This document shows, piece after piece, positions 7,586 to 16,529 of a DNA stretch of 39,977 bases. The notes under the pieces are model-generated. The model was not told where the DNA came from, did no database searches, and saw nothing but the letters and a program-made list of their open reading frames with translations. The DNA comes from Caldisericum sp. (lineage in GTDB: Bacteria; Caldisericota; Caldisericia; Caldisericales; Caldisericaceae), in contig JAIMJY010000003.1 in the NCBI GenBank assembly GCA_020692945.1, positions 1 to 39,977 on the forward strand. Reading direction: 5' to 3'. Position 1 is the stretch's first letter. Each line of letters opens with the position of its first letter. A program made the position numbers and the translations under genes.

Positions 7586-8593
7586 ATGCCAGAACTCAGA
7601 AGAGATCCTACGACTGACAAATGGGTTATTATTGCAACCGAAAGAGCTGCACGACCAAGTGATTTTAAACAAGAGGAAGAAATGCTGGGAGCCCCAGATA
7701 AATGTCCTTTTTGTGAAGGAAACGAGAATAAAACTCCTCCAGAGATAACCTCAATCCGCAAAGAAGGTACTCTGCCAAATTCACCCGGATGGGAAATACG
7801 CGTTATTCCAAATAAATTTCCAGCGCTTACAATTGAAGGAGAAGCAAATAGGCATGGAAAAGGTGTGTACGATGAAATGAACGGAATAGGAGCACATGAA
7901 ATAATCATTGAGTCGCCATTACATAATGCATCTCTTGAAACGTTGCCATTAGAGCATGTTCAAAAAATTCTCTGGACTTTTAAAGAAAGACTGCTTGATT
8001 TAAGAAAAGATCCAAGACTTAAATATATTTTGATTTTTAAAAACAAAGGGAGAAGAGCAGGGGCTTCCCTCGAGCATACCCATTCTCAGCTCATTGCGAC
8101 ACCAATTCTTCCTGATCTTGTAAAAAATGAGCTTAACATCGCTTCTCGCTATTACGAGTTTAAGGACAGATGTCTTTATTGCGACATAATTTCCCAAGAA
8201 AAAGAAGAGAATAAAAGAGTCATTTTGGATAACGAAAAGTTCATTGCAATTACTCCCTTTGCTTCTATTGTACCATTTGAAGTAATGGTTTTACCGAAAA
8301 CGCACCTTTCAGATTACTCACAGATAAAACTTAGTGAGCTAAACGACTTAGCAGAAATCATTCAAGGTACTTTAAAATTGCTCAATAAAGTTGTGCCAAA
8401 TGTCTCTTATAATTTCTATATTCATACTTCTTCTCTTGATGATTTAAGCGTTCCTTTTTATCATTGGCACATAGAAATTCTTCCAAGATTGACACACACA
8501 GCTGGATTTGAATGGGGTTCAGGACTTTATATAAATCCACTTCCTCCTGAAACTGCTGCTATATTTTTAAGTGAAGCCAAAAAGGAGGATTGA
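7586..8593 (+). CDS. galT: GalT-family hexose-1-phosphate nucleotidyltransferase
   Basis: A 335-aa HIT-fold transferase of the galactose-1-phosphate uridylyltransferase family. It shows CPFC (40-43) and CLYC (196-199) cysteine pairs, the catalytic motif HTHSQ (164-168) in which H166 is the expected nucleotidylated histidine, and YHWHIEILPRL near the C terminus. Length fits GalT (about 330-350). Start ATG 7586 follows TAGGAGG. No galK or galE is adjacent; the partners are glycogen synthase and phosphoglucomutase. Besides UDP-glucose/Gal-1-P exchange, GalT homologues acting as ADP-glucose phosphorylases are known, so a role in nucleotide-glucose supply for GlgA is possible. Family confidence is high; acceptor and nucleotide are uncertain. 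Confidence 0.92.
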   Translation: MPELRRDPTTDKWVIIATERAARPSDFKQEEEMLGAPDKCPFCEGNENKTPPEITSIRKEGTLPNSPGWEIRVIPNKFPALTIEGEANRHGKGVYDEMNGIGAHEIIIESPLHNASLETLPLEHVQKILWTFKERLLDLRKDPRLKYILIFKNKGRRAGASLEHTHSQLIATPILPDLVKNELNIASRYYEFKDRCLYCDIISQEKEENKRVILDNEKFIAITPFASIVPFEVMVLPKTHLSDYSQIKLSELNDLAEIIQGTLKLLNKVVPNVSYNFYIHTSSLDDLSVPFYHWHIEILPRLTHTAGFEWGSGLYINPLPPETAAIFLSEAKKED

Positions 8594-8594
8594 A

Positions 8595-10010
8595 ATGAAT
8601 ATCGGAATTGTTGCTAGTGAAGCTTTCCCGTTTGCAAAAACAGGAGGATTAGCTGATGTTGCTGGGGCTTTGTTCAAAAACTTTGGCGAGATGGAGCACA
8701 AAACTTACCTTTTTATGCCTTTGTACAAGATTACTAAAAGCAAATTTTTTGATTTGAAACTTCAAAGGAATTTTAAAGTAAAGATTGGATATAACGAAGT
8801 TGAGGGTCAAATATTAACAAAAGAAGTTTATCCAAATTCTATTGCAGTATTCATTAAGCAAAATAACTATTTTGATAGGGATGAACTGTACGGAGTTAAA
8901 GGAGTTGATTATGCAGACAATGCAGAAAGGTTTGGCTTTTTTGATAAGGCGGTATTGAAGGCAATCGATTTATTGAATCTAAACCTCGACGTTCTGCATT
9001 TGAACGATTGGCAGACTGGCCTTGTTCCATTTTTCGCCAAAGAAAAAGGCATTTCTTCAAAGGTAATCTTTACCATTCACAACCTCGCTTATCAGGGTAA
9101 TTTTGATGTCTCTATTCTTGATACCCTAAACATCGACAAAAGCCATTACAATATGAATGAACTTGAGTTCTATGGAAAGGTAAGCTTTATCAAGGCTGGC
9201 ATTGTTTTTGCAGATTACATAACGACCGTAAGTCCGACTTACGCAAAAGAAATTTTAACTACCGAATTTGGTGAGAGGCTTGAAGGCATACTTAACACAA
9301 AAAAAGATAGACTCTTCGGCATCCTCAACGGAATTGACTATGAAACTTGGGACCCAGCAAAGGATGACCAAGTTTTTATTAAATACGACAAAACAACATT
9401 AGAAAGAAAAAGAGAAAATAAGAAAATGCTTGTAAAAGAATTAGGCCTGAAAGAATATGACTATCCACTCTTTGGAATGGTGTCAAGAATTGTGTCACAG
9501 AAGGGTTTTGACATTCTTATCGATTCTCTTAATGAATTTCTGTCTTGGAAGGTTAACATAGTAATATTGGGAACAGGTGAAAAGAAATATGAAGATGTGT
9601 TAAAAAACTTTGAGGCTCTTTACCCTAATAAAATAAAAATAATCATTGGATTCGATGAAAAAATTGCCCATAAGATCTATGCTGGAAGCGATTTCTTTTT
9701 GATGCCATCTAAATATGAGCCCTGCGGGCTTGGGCAGCTCATTGCTCTTAGGTACGGTACGCTCCCAATCGTACATGAAACCGGAGGACTCAAAGATACT
9801 ATCGATAACTATAACGGTTACACACGATGCGGAAACGGAATCTTGTTTGATGAATATAATAAAGAAGCCCTCAAGAATGCAATCGAAAGGGCTATCATGC
9901 TCTACGAAGACGGCAAAAATTTCAATAAACTACGGAACAATGCAATGAACTGTAATTTTTCTTGGGAAAGTTCCGCAAAAAGATACATTGAACTTTTTAG
10001 CAAAAGGTGA
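8595..10010 (+). CDS. glgA: Glycogen synthase (GT5)
   Basis: A 471-aa GT5 synthase that extends alpha-1,4-glucan from ADP-glucose (or another NDP-glucose). K15-TGGL near the N terminus is the glucosyl-nucleotide loop, HLNDWQTGLVP (135-145) and FTIHNLAYQG with H161 are conserved in GlgA, RIVSQKGFD carries R298 and K303, and E375 in YEPCGLGQ is the retaining-GT glutamate, followed by HETGGLKDT. I start at ATG 8595, one base after the galT stop and 6 nt after AAAGGAGG; an earlier in-frame start lies inside galT and would give an atypical N terminus. Co-transcribed with galT and pgm. No glgC is present in the cluster. Confidence 0.96.
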   Translation: MNIGIVASEAFPFAKTGGLADVAGALFKNFGEMEHKTYLFMPLYKITKSKFFDLKLQRNFKVKIGYNEVEGQILTKEVYPNSIAVFIKQNNYFDRDELYGVKGVDYADNAERFGFFDKAVLKAIDLLNLNLDVLHLNDWQTGLVPFFAKEKGISSKVIFTIHNLAYQGNFDVSILDTLNIDKSHYNMNELEFYGKVSFIKAGIVFADYITTVSPTYAKEILTTEFGERLEGILNTKKDRLFGILNGIDYETWDPAKDDQVFIKYDKTTLERKRENKKMLVKELGLKEYDYPLFGMVSRIVSQKGFDILIDSLNEFLSWKVNIVILGTGEKKYEDVLKNFEALYPNKIKIIIGFDEKIAHKIYAGSDFFLMPSKYEPCGLGQLIALRYGTLPIVHETGGLKDTIDNYNGYTRCGNGILFDEYNKEALKNAIERAIMLYEDGKNFNKLRNNAMNCNFSWESSAKRYIELFSKR

Positions 10011-10016
10011 AGTAAA

Positions 10017-11441
10017 ATGATATCCATTCGCTTTGGTACTTCTGGCTGGAGAGGAGTTATTGCTGATGACTTTACGTTCGCCAACGTAAGAATAGTTGCT
10101 CAAGCTATAGCCGATTTCGTCAAAGAAACAAACGGTAAGTCAATAATTATCGGCTTCGATACAAGATTCCTCTCTGAAGACTTCGCGAATGTCACTGCAG
10201 AAATCTTTGCATATAACCAAATTGCCGTTTTTCTCTCAAAGTACGACTTGCCTACGCCTGTAATAGCATACGAAATTATTAAAAAAGGAACTGACGGTGG
10301 AGTTAATTTTACTGCATCCCATAACGATTACATTTATAATGGACTTAAGTTCTCAACCAAATCGGGAGGTCCTGCACTCCCTGAGGAAACTCAAAAAATT
10401 GAATTCAATATTGATAAAATTATTTCTGAAAAATGCGAAATTAAGGGTATGCCACTTGAAGAAGCTATAAGAAAGTCAATTGTCACGGTTTTTGATAAGA
10501 CGGATTACAGTTCAGAATTAGCAAAACTTATAGATTTTGACATAATAAAGGATAGCCATCTTAAGATTATCTATGAACCTTTTTTTGGGACTGGAAGAAG
10601 ATTCCTTCCGGGAATGCTTCAAAATTTTACTGATTTCAAAATGATTCATGCGACAAGAGATCCTTTGTTTAACAAAATGCACCCAGAACCACTTGAGAAA
10701 AATCTTATCGATTTAAAAAATGAAGTAGTAAAAGCGAGCGCTGATTTGGGAATTTCAACAGATGGCGACGCCGACAGATTCGGTTTCATTGACAGAGATG
10801 GGAGTTTTCTTAGCCCGGATAAGATTCTTTCCATTATCTACTACTACCTTCTATCAGAGAGAAAGCTTTTAGGTAACGTCGTAAGAACACTTGCCACTAC
10901 TCATATGTTAGATAGAATTGCAAAAGATTATGGATTTAAAGCACTTGAAACACCTGTGGGATTTAAATACATTGGGGATGCCCTCATCAAAAAAGAGGCA
11001 ATTTTTGGAGGAGAAGAAAGCGGAGGAGCATCAATTACAGGATGGCTTCCCGAAAAAGATGGGATACTTATAGCTCTTCTTGTCACAGAAATCTTATCAA
11101 AAAGAAAGAAATCTTTAAAAGAACTCCACAAAGAAGTTACTGCTAAATACGGGGAAATGCATTCTGGAAGGTTAGATTTTCCTTTTGTTGGAGACAAATC
11201 CACAATTGAGGATTCAATTAGAAAGAAAATTCACAAATTAATACAAGATAATTACTTAGAAAAGTTTGACGAAGTTGATGGCATAAGAGCAACTTTCAAA
11301 GATGGTGGCTGGATGCTTTTTAGATTTTCTGGCACGGAGCCAAAAATAAGAATTTACTTCGAGTCTCCTTTAAAGAAATCACTTGATAGAATAAAGAATC
11401 TTGGAGAATTGATTTTTGAACAGTCAACTATAGGAGGGTAA
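10017..11441 (+). CDS. Phosphoglucomutase/phosphomannomutase family protein
   Basis: A 474-aa alpha-D-phosphohexomutase interconverting hexose-1-P and hexose-6-P. Motifs in order: RFGTSGWRG at the N terminus, phosphoserine loop TASHN with S101, metal loop DGDADR (249-254), sugar loop GGEESGG (331-337) and the phosphate-binding RFSGTEPKIRIY near the C terminus. Between glgA and pgi it links glucose-1-P from glycogen to glucose-6-P. The start follows AAAGGTGAAG, 6 bp after glgA. Glucose versus mannose preference cannot be read from the sequence, but the context strongly favours glucose. Confidence 0.93.
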   Translation: MISIRFGTSGWRGVIADDFTFANVRIVAQAIADFVKETNGKSIIIGFDTRFLSEDFANVTAEIFAYNQIAVFLSKYDLPTPVIAYEIIKKGTDGGVNFTASHNDYIYNGLKFSTKSGGPALPEETQKIEFNIDKIISEKCEIKGMPLEEAIRKSIVTVFDKTDYSSELAKLIDFDIIKDSHLKIIYEPFFGTGRRFLPGMLQNFTDFKMIHATRDPLFNKMHPEPLEKNLIDLKNEVVKASADLGISTDGDADRFGFIDRDGSFLSPDKILSIIYYYLLSERKLLGNVVRTLATTHMLDRIAKDYGFKALETPVGFKYIGDALIKKEAIFGGEESGGASITGWLPEKDGILIALLVTEILSKRKKSLKELHKEVTAKYGEMHSGRLDFPFVGDKSTIEDSIRKKIHKLIQDNYLEKFDEVDGIRATFKDGGWMLFRFSGTEPKIRIYFESPLKKSLDRIKNLGELIFEQSTIGG

Positions 11442-11442
11442 T

Positions 11443-12828
11443 ATGCAATTTGATTATAGCAATGTCCTTGAGGAAAGAATCGGGCGATTTGGCTTACAGC
11501 AGTCAGAATTAATTAATTCTACTAAAATATTGAAAGATATAAAAGACCAGATTCTTAAACGAAAAACTTATGATTATTTTGCTCTTAACTTGCCAGGTAT
11601 TATGCTAAAAGAAGTTAACGAAATTAACAGTTACGGGGAGTATATAAAAGAAAATTTCGAAAATTTTGTTGTTGTTGGAATGGGAGGGTCATCCCTTGGC
11701 AATAAAATGCTTCATTATGGAATCAACGGTTTGTATTATAACGATAAATCCACAAGAAAAGGGCCAAAAATTTATTTTATGGATAATGTAGACCCAGATT
11801 CAAACACCGAATTGCTAAATTCTCTTGATCTCAAAAAAACGATGTTTAACTTCATTACCAAGTCAGGAAGCACCAGTGAAACAATCGAAAATTTCCTCTT
11901 AATTTTAAAGCTATTTAAACAGTCAAATATAGATTTTATGAAAAATATCACCATAACAACTGATCCAGAGAAAGGTTTTTTGCGTAAGTTTGCTAAAGAA
12001 AATTCTATTAGCTCATTTTCAATTCATCCTCTTGTTGGAGGAAGGTTTTCTGTGTTAACCCCCGTTGGTTTATTGTCAGCAAGTGTCGAAGGAATAGACA
12101 TAGATAAACTCATCTGTGGTGCATTAAAAAAAGAATCCGAAATAAATAATACTGATCCACTTATATCTGAAGCCTTTTTACTTCCATTGATTCAATACAA
12201 TTTGTTTAAAAATAAAAAAATAAACATAAATGTGCTTTTTACTTATTCTGATGGTTTGAGTTATATAGGCGATTGGTACGCGCAACTACTTGCAGAAAGT
12301 ATTGGTAAAGAATACTCGCGGCAAGGTGAGCAAGTTTTTGCAGGAATTACTCCTCTCTCTGCTCGAGGAACATCAGATCAACACTCAATCCTACAACTTT
12401 TTATGGAAGGCCCTTATGATAAACTTATAATTTTTTTATCACCATATAGTTACAGAAACGACGAAAATACTGGAACTGTTTTAAACTCCAGTGATGAAAC
12501 GATATCCTACCTTGAAAACAAAAATTACACGGATCTCATTAAGAGCGAGTTTTTGGCAACGCGTCTTAGTTTGACAAGAAAAGGAAGGCCAAATGCGACT
12601 TTTAAAGTGAACTTATTAGATGAATTTGAACTTGGCAGTTTCATTTACGCTTTGGAATATAGTGTTCTTGTGCTTGGAGAACTTTTCAATATAAACCCGA
12701 TAAATCAGCCTGCAGTTGAGTTAGGTAAACGCTATACATATGGTTTGATGGGAAGAAAAGGCTTTGAAAAGGAGAAAGCAGAATTTTTTCACCTTGCAAA
12801 AGGCAAAGATGGGTTTATAATCAAATAG
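11443..12828 (+). CDS. pgi: Glucose-6-phosphate isomerase
   Basis: A 461-aa PGI interconverting glucose-6-P and fructose-6-P. Two SIS domains are visible: GMGGSSLG (79-86) and TKSGSTSET (139-147) for phosphate binding, VGGRFSVLTPVG (198-209), E285 in LLAESIGK and H314 within ARGTSDQHS, the usual PGI catalytic signature. Length fits the shorter bacterial/Thermotoga-type PGI. It begins one base after the mutase stop, behind TAGGAGGG, so the two are coupled. It completes the glycogen to fructose-6-P route encoded by this cluster. Confidence 0.95.
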   Translation: MQFDYSNVLEERIGRFGLQQSELINSTKILKDIKDQILKRKTYDYFALNLPGIMLKEVNEINSYGEYIKENFENFVVVGMGGSSLGNKMLHYGINGLYYNDKSTRKGPKIYFMDNVDPDSNTELLNSLDLKKTMFNFITKSGSTSETIENFLLILKLFKQSNIDFMKNITITTDPEKGFLRKFAKENSISSFSIHPLVGGRFSVLTPVGLLSASVEGIDIDKLICGALKKESEINNTDPLISEAFLLPLIQYNLFKNKKININVLFTYSDGLSYIGDWYAQLLAESIGKEYSRQGEQVFAGITPLSARGTSDQHSILQLFMEGPYDKLIIFLSPYSYRNDENTGTVLNSSDETISYLENKNYTDLIKSEFLATRLSLTRKGRPNATFKVNLLDEFELGSFIYALEYSVLVLGELFNINPINQPAVELGKRYTYGLMGRKGFEKEKAEFFHLAKGKDGFIIK

Positions 12829-12836
12829 AGGAAAAA

Positions 12837-13985
12837 ATGAAAAAAACAGATAAAATAATTTCGATCGTTCTTTTAATTATTCTATCATTTGCGGCAGGTT
12901 ACTTTGCGGGATACAAATACCCTCCATTTAATATATCTTCTTCAGCTTCTTCTAATGATCATACGCTATTCATCCAAACCGTAAACACAATCGAAAATAA
13001 CTTTTACAAAAACGTTTCAGAGGAAACTCTTATAAAGGGTATGGTGGATTCTTTAAATGACCCCTACACTTCTTTCATGAATCCAGATGAAACAAAGGCC
13101 CTCAATGAAGAAATCAGTGGAACATATGCAGGAGTAGGTGTTGTAATTCAGAATAATGAAAAGAGCCACCTTCCACAAATTGTGACAGTGTTTCCCTCAT
13201 CACCTGCAGAAAAAGCAGGGCTCAAAAAAGGTGATCTCATAGAAAACGCCGACGGAAAGGACTTAATTAGACTTAATCTTGATGAAGTTTCGCTAATTAT
13301 AAAAGGCAAGGTTGGCACAAAAGTGCACCTTACTATTATTAGAGGAACCGAAACTCTAACTTTTGACATAGAAAGAGCTCAAATCGACATTCCACTTACC
13401 GAAATAAAGTACTACGAAAACGACATAATAGGCTATCTGAAGATAAATATGTTTTCTGATGGTTTAGCAACCAATGTAAGTAAAGCACTGAAAGAGCTCA
13501 AAGATAAAAACGTAAAGGGTGTTATCATTGATTTAAGAGATAACCCTGGAGGATTACTTTCTGAATGCCAGAGTGTTGCAGGCAACTTTATGAACTCAGG
13601 AGTACTTCTTTGGACAAAAGATAAGAATGGTAAGGAACAACCATTAGATTTCACGGGTAAAAAATTGAATCTCCCAATCGTTGTGCTTGTTAACGGTGGT
13701 ACTGCAAGTGCTTCCGAAATTTTCACAGGAGCGCTAAAATACTATAAAGAAGGAATAATTATTGGCGAAAAAACCTTTGGAAAGGGAGTTATTCAGCAGA
13801 TTTTCAATTTGCCAGGGGATTATACCGTTAAAATCACAATTGAAGAATACCTATTGCCAGATAAATCGCTAATCAATGGAAAAGGAATTGAGCCAGATAT
13901 CAATATTGAAAACGATCTCAATAAGCCTGACGTAGATTTTCAGCTTGAAAAGGCAATTGATGTTTTGAAGAGTGAAATAAAATGA
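12837..13985 (+). CDS. ctpA: S41 carboxy-terminal processing protease
   Basis: A 382-aa CtpA/Prc-type serine protease. It has an N-terminal membrane anchor/signal (about 7-26), a PDZ domain (about 95-175) containing SSPAEKAGLKKGD, and the S41 core with LRDNPGG (233-239), the nucleophile S291 in NGGTASASE and general base K316 in GEKTFGKG; the 25-residue spacing matches Prc. It would act outside the membrane, trimming C termini of envelope proteins. It follows pgi by 8 bp behind an AGAGGA site, and its last codons overlap gmk by 4 bp (ATGA). The link to carbohydrate genes is probably only transcriptional. Confidence 0.94.
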   Translation: MKKTDKIISIVLLIILSFAAGYFAGYKYPPFNISSSASSNDHTLFIQTVNTIENNFYKNVSEETLIKGMVDSLNDPYTSFMNPDETKALNEEISGTYAGVGVVIQNNEKSHLPQIVTVFPSSPAEKAGLKKGDLIENADGKDLIRLNLDEVSLIIKGKVGTKVHLTIIRGTETLTFDIERAQIDIPLTEIKYYENDIIGYLKINMFSDGLATNVSKALKELKDKNVKGVIIDLRDNPGGLLSECQSVAGNFMNSGVLLWTKDKNGKEQPLDFTGKKLNLPIVVLVNGGTASASEIFTGALKYYKEGIIIGEKTFGKGVIQQIFNLPGDYTVKITIEEYLLPDKSLINGKGIEPDINIENDLNKPDVDFQLEKAIDVLKSEIK

Positions 13986-14533
13986 TAATTATTATATCAG
14001 GGCCATCAGGGGTTGGAAAAGGGACCGTTGTAAAAGAACTTGTCAAGAAAATTAAAACACTTGAAGTTGGGATAACCTATACAACTCGTAAACCTCGAGC
14101 AAATGAAGTGGATGGTGTAGATTATCATTTTGTATCCGAAACCGAGTTTGCTAAATTAATTGTTGAGGGGAAACTCGTTGAAGAATCGATTGTGCATGGA
14201 AACCATTATGGAACACCTAAAGAGCAGTTAGAGGAGGGTCTGCTCGAAAAAGATGTGGTCTTTCAAATCGACGTTCAGGGGGCAAAAAAAATTAAAAGTA
14301 AATACGATAGCGCTCTGCTTATTTTTTTAATGCCACCTGATGTGCCGACTTTGCTTTCAAGGCTCAAGGGAAGAGGAACTGAAACTGAAAAAGAGGAAGA
14401 AAGAAGAATAAAACGCGCAATCGAAGAAATAGAAGAGCGCATCTTCTATGATTACATAGTTATAAATGATGAGTTAGAAAGGGCAGTAAATGAAATTCTT
14501 GACATACTTGCAAAAGAGAGAAAAAAGATTTAA
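13982..14533 (+). CDS. gmk: Guanylate kinase
   Basis: A 183-aa GMP kinase (GMP + ATP to GDP + ADP). P-loop SGPSGVGKG (6-14), TTRKPRANEVDGVDYHF for GMP binding, and the IDVQGAKKI and RLKGRGTE segments are all typical; length is slightly short of the usual 200 but complete. Its ATG overlaps the ctpA stop by 4 bp. It ends the plus-strand run; rpoZ and other common Gmk partners are not downstream. Confidence 0.96.
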   Translation: MIIIISGPSGVGKGTVVKELVKKIKTLEVGITYTTRKPRANEVDGVDYHFVSETEFAKLIVEGKLVEESIVHGNHYGTPKEQLEEGLLEKDVVFQIDVQGAKKIKSKYDSALLIFLMPPDVPTLLSRLKGRGTETEKEEERRIKRAIEEIEERIFYDYIVINDELERAVNEILDILAKERKKI

Positions 14534-14910
14534 TAGCTGAACATACTCTTTCCGTTCTTACTCTATTTGGAACACCTCCTCTATGGAAACTCCGGATAGA
14601 CACCTTTGTAATGAGATACAGTATAATCTTTGGAAGTATTCCCAAAGACATACTTACCAATCTCTGCTCTGTGGACTGTTCTAAACCAGTTGAATGTTGT
14701 TTCAGAGAGGATGTGGTAGAGCTTAAAAACAATTGAAGAATAAGGAAGAGAAGAAAAAGTTTTGAGTTGTGGTATCCTCACTGCATATCACTCCCTTACA
14801 TAGAACTGAAGACCATTGCCTTTTGAGCTTATCCTTAATTTTTTGATATTATACTTTTAAAAGTATACATTAAAATGAAATTCATAAAAATAATTGTTCA
14901 CTCTTAAAAG
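14534..14910. other. 377-bp spacer between converging operons; no convincing gene
   Basis: This gap lies between gmk (plus) and the stalk-domain protein (minus). Short frames exist on both strands. The best is a 66-codon GTG-start minus frame at 14581-14781 with AGGGAG 9 nt upstream, but its product (TTFNWFRTVHRAEIGKYVFG in the middle) matches no family I recognise. An overlapping plus-strand frame is equally open. I read the stretch as decayed sequence. It also contains the palindrome at 14850-14867. No clear intrinsic terminator was found for gmk. Confidence 0.5.
14850..14867. repeat. Perfect 18-bp palindrome
   Basis: TATACTTTTAAAAGTATA reads identically on both strands. It lies in the spacer between gmk and the stalk-domain gene. 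Read on the minus strand, its right end extends into TATAAT, a possible -10 box for the short 66-codon frame downstream. It has no GC-rich core or following T run, so an operator-like site is more plausible than a terminator, though AT-rich palindromes also arise by chance. Confidence 0.5.
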
Positions 14911-16527
14911 TCAATTTTTAACAGTTATGGTAATCTCTTTCGTAGTAGGATTCCAGTTAACAGTCCCGTCTAAAGCCTCACCTATAAATCTTAGAGGAAC
15001 CATTGTTCTGCCAGGTGGAATAATTTGAGGTGAAACATCCATAGTAGTCTCTTGAAGATTGACTCTTGCGGTCATTTTGCCTATCCAAATTTCAATCAAT
15101 TTTGGCGAACTGGTCTCAGTTGCTTCTTTCTTTATTGTAACTTTTTTTTCATTCGAATTCCATTCTATGTTTGCCCCTAAAGCTTGAGATATAAACCTTA
15201 CAGGGACTAAGGTTCTGCCAGACAATTTGTCAATAAATGGTGCTGCATCAAGATTTATGGCTTCTCCATTGACATAAGCAGTCAATGAACCTATTTTTAG
15301 CTTTACTGTCACTCCTCCTTGAGGCATTAACTTGAAGTTGATATAAACTGTTTTATCTCCACCATTCGACGATAGCTTAACTGGGATGGAATAAGAATCT
15401 GGATTAAGAGTTGAAGTATCAATCTCAAATTGAGGTTCAGATTGGTCTGTAAAGGTTGTAGATTTAAATTTCACAAATGATGAAGCAGTCGCTGTTCCGC
15501 TCAAAGAAGTAAGTCCAAGATTTCTGACAGTTATTGTACCTGAGATTTTGATACCCTTTTGAAAGGCTCCAAGGTCGACTTCATCTTTACTTAAAAGAAA
15601 TGGTTTCGATAGATCCACAGAGTACACTTTGCCGGTGCTATCGCCAATAGATAAACTCTTTGTTGCGTTCTCAAGGAAAATCGCTGTTGGAGAAATGATC
15701 AAATCTTTAAAAATCTGAGTAAAATTTACTCCGTCTATCGTAGCAAAAGCACCGAAATCAGATAGGGCGACAAAAAGCCTGTTTGAAAAATATAGCAAAG
15801 TACCAACGTAAGGGTTCCCACCAATAATGTTAAGAGATTTAAAGTTTCCACTCTTAACGTCCCCTACGAATAAACCTGCATTTGTTCCCGAGAAAATATT
15901 GCTTCCAAAATAAGACAGAGATGTTATTGTATAATCTTTGAATATGTTGACCCAGTTGCAGCTTTCACTAAGGTTGTCTGAATAGAAAAGTCCAAAATGA
16001 TCGGTGCCGAGGAAGAATCTTCCGGATGGCGTTTTAATGAATGAAGTCGTCTTAAGTGTCGGTAAGCCGCCATTCCTTTCTACCCAGGTCAAACCTCCAT
16101 CTAAGCTTAAGTGGAAGCCGCTGCAAACCGAAGTAACATAAATTGTATTCTTTTCGGAACTAATAGACGTTACTGTTGGGCAGTCTACCTTGCTCGCTAA
16201 AGAATCCCATTTTTCAGCATCGTAATTCCCGGAATACAGCCCGCCTTCTTTTGTGCCTATAAAAATTATTTCTCCTACCTTAGTGATACCTGTTATTTCA
16301 AGGTCAGAAAGACCTTTATTTTTGGCTAAGAAGTTTTTCCCGCCATCCAGTGAAACATATAATCCTGAACTTGTTCCAATGAAAATCTTTTTATTTTCCG
16401 CAAAAAGTGTGGTAATTGGGTAAGGCAAGTCAATAATTTCACTTGGATTAGTTTCACCAATTGTTTTTAAAAGAAAAAGTTGCAAACTGATTATGATAAC
16501 ACTTACGACAATGATAATTTTTTTCAT
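14911..16527 (-). CDS. Exported BNR/propeller protein with two C-terminal stalk domains
   Basis: A 538-aa secreted or surface protein. Residues 1-24 form a signal peptide or anchor. About 35-305 is a repeat-rich beta-propeller-like region with BNR/Asp-box motifs SLDGGKNF (59-66) and SLDGGLTW (141-148) and repeated FIGT-GLY blocks. An Ig-like section (about 310-402) follows. Two copies of the 'copper amine oxidase N-terminal-like' stalk domain end the protein: RTLVPVRFISQALGA near 438-452 and RTMVPLRFIGEALDG near 507-521. These stalk domains are common in surface proteins of low-GC anaerobes and do not imply amine oxidase activity. It is last in the polA-coaE-nuclease operon, with GGGAGG before ATG 16527. 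Function is unknown; adhesion or envelope sensing is a guess. Confidence 0.85.
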   Translation of the reverse strand: MKKIIIVVSVIIISLQLFLLKTIGETNPSEIIDLPYPITTLFAENKKIFIGTSSGLYVSLDGGKNFLAKNKGLSDLEITGITKVGEIIFIGTKEGGLYSGNYDAEKWDSLASKVDCPTVTSISSEKNTIYVTSVCSGFHLSLDGGLTWVERNGGLPTLKTTSFIKTPSGRFFLGTDHFGLFYSDNLSESCNWVNIFKDYTITSLSYFGSNIFSGTNAGLFVGDVKSGNFKSLNIIGGNPYVGTLLYFSNRLFVALSDFGAFATIDGVNFTQIFKDLIISPTAIFLENATKSLSIGDSTGKVYSVDLSKPFLLSKDEVDLGAFQKGIKISGTITVRNLGLTSLSGTATASSFVKFKSTTFTDQSEPQFEIDTSTLNPDSYSIPVKLSSNGGDKTVYINFKLMPQGGVTVKLKIGSLTAYVNGEAINLDAAPFIDKLSGRTLVPVRFISQALGANIEWNSNEKKVTIKKEATETSSPKLIEIWIGKMTARVNLQETTMDVSPQIIPPGRTMVPLRFIGEALDGTVNWNPTTKEITITVKN

Positions 16528-16529
16528 AA

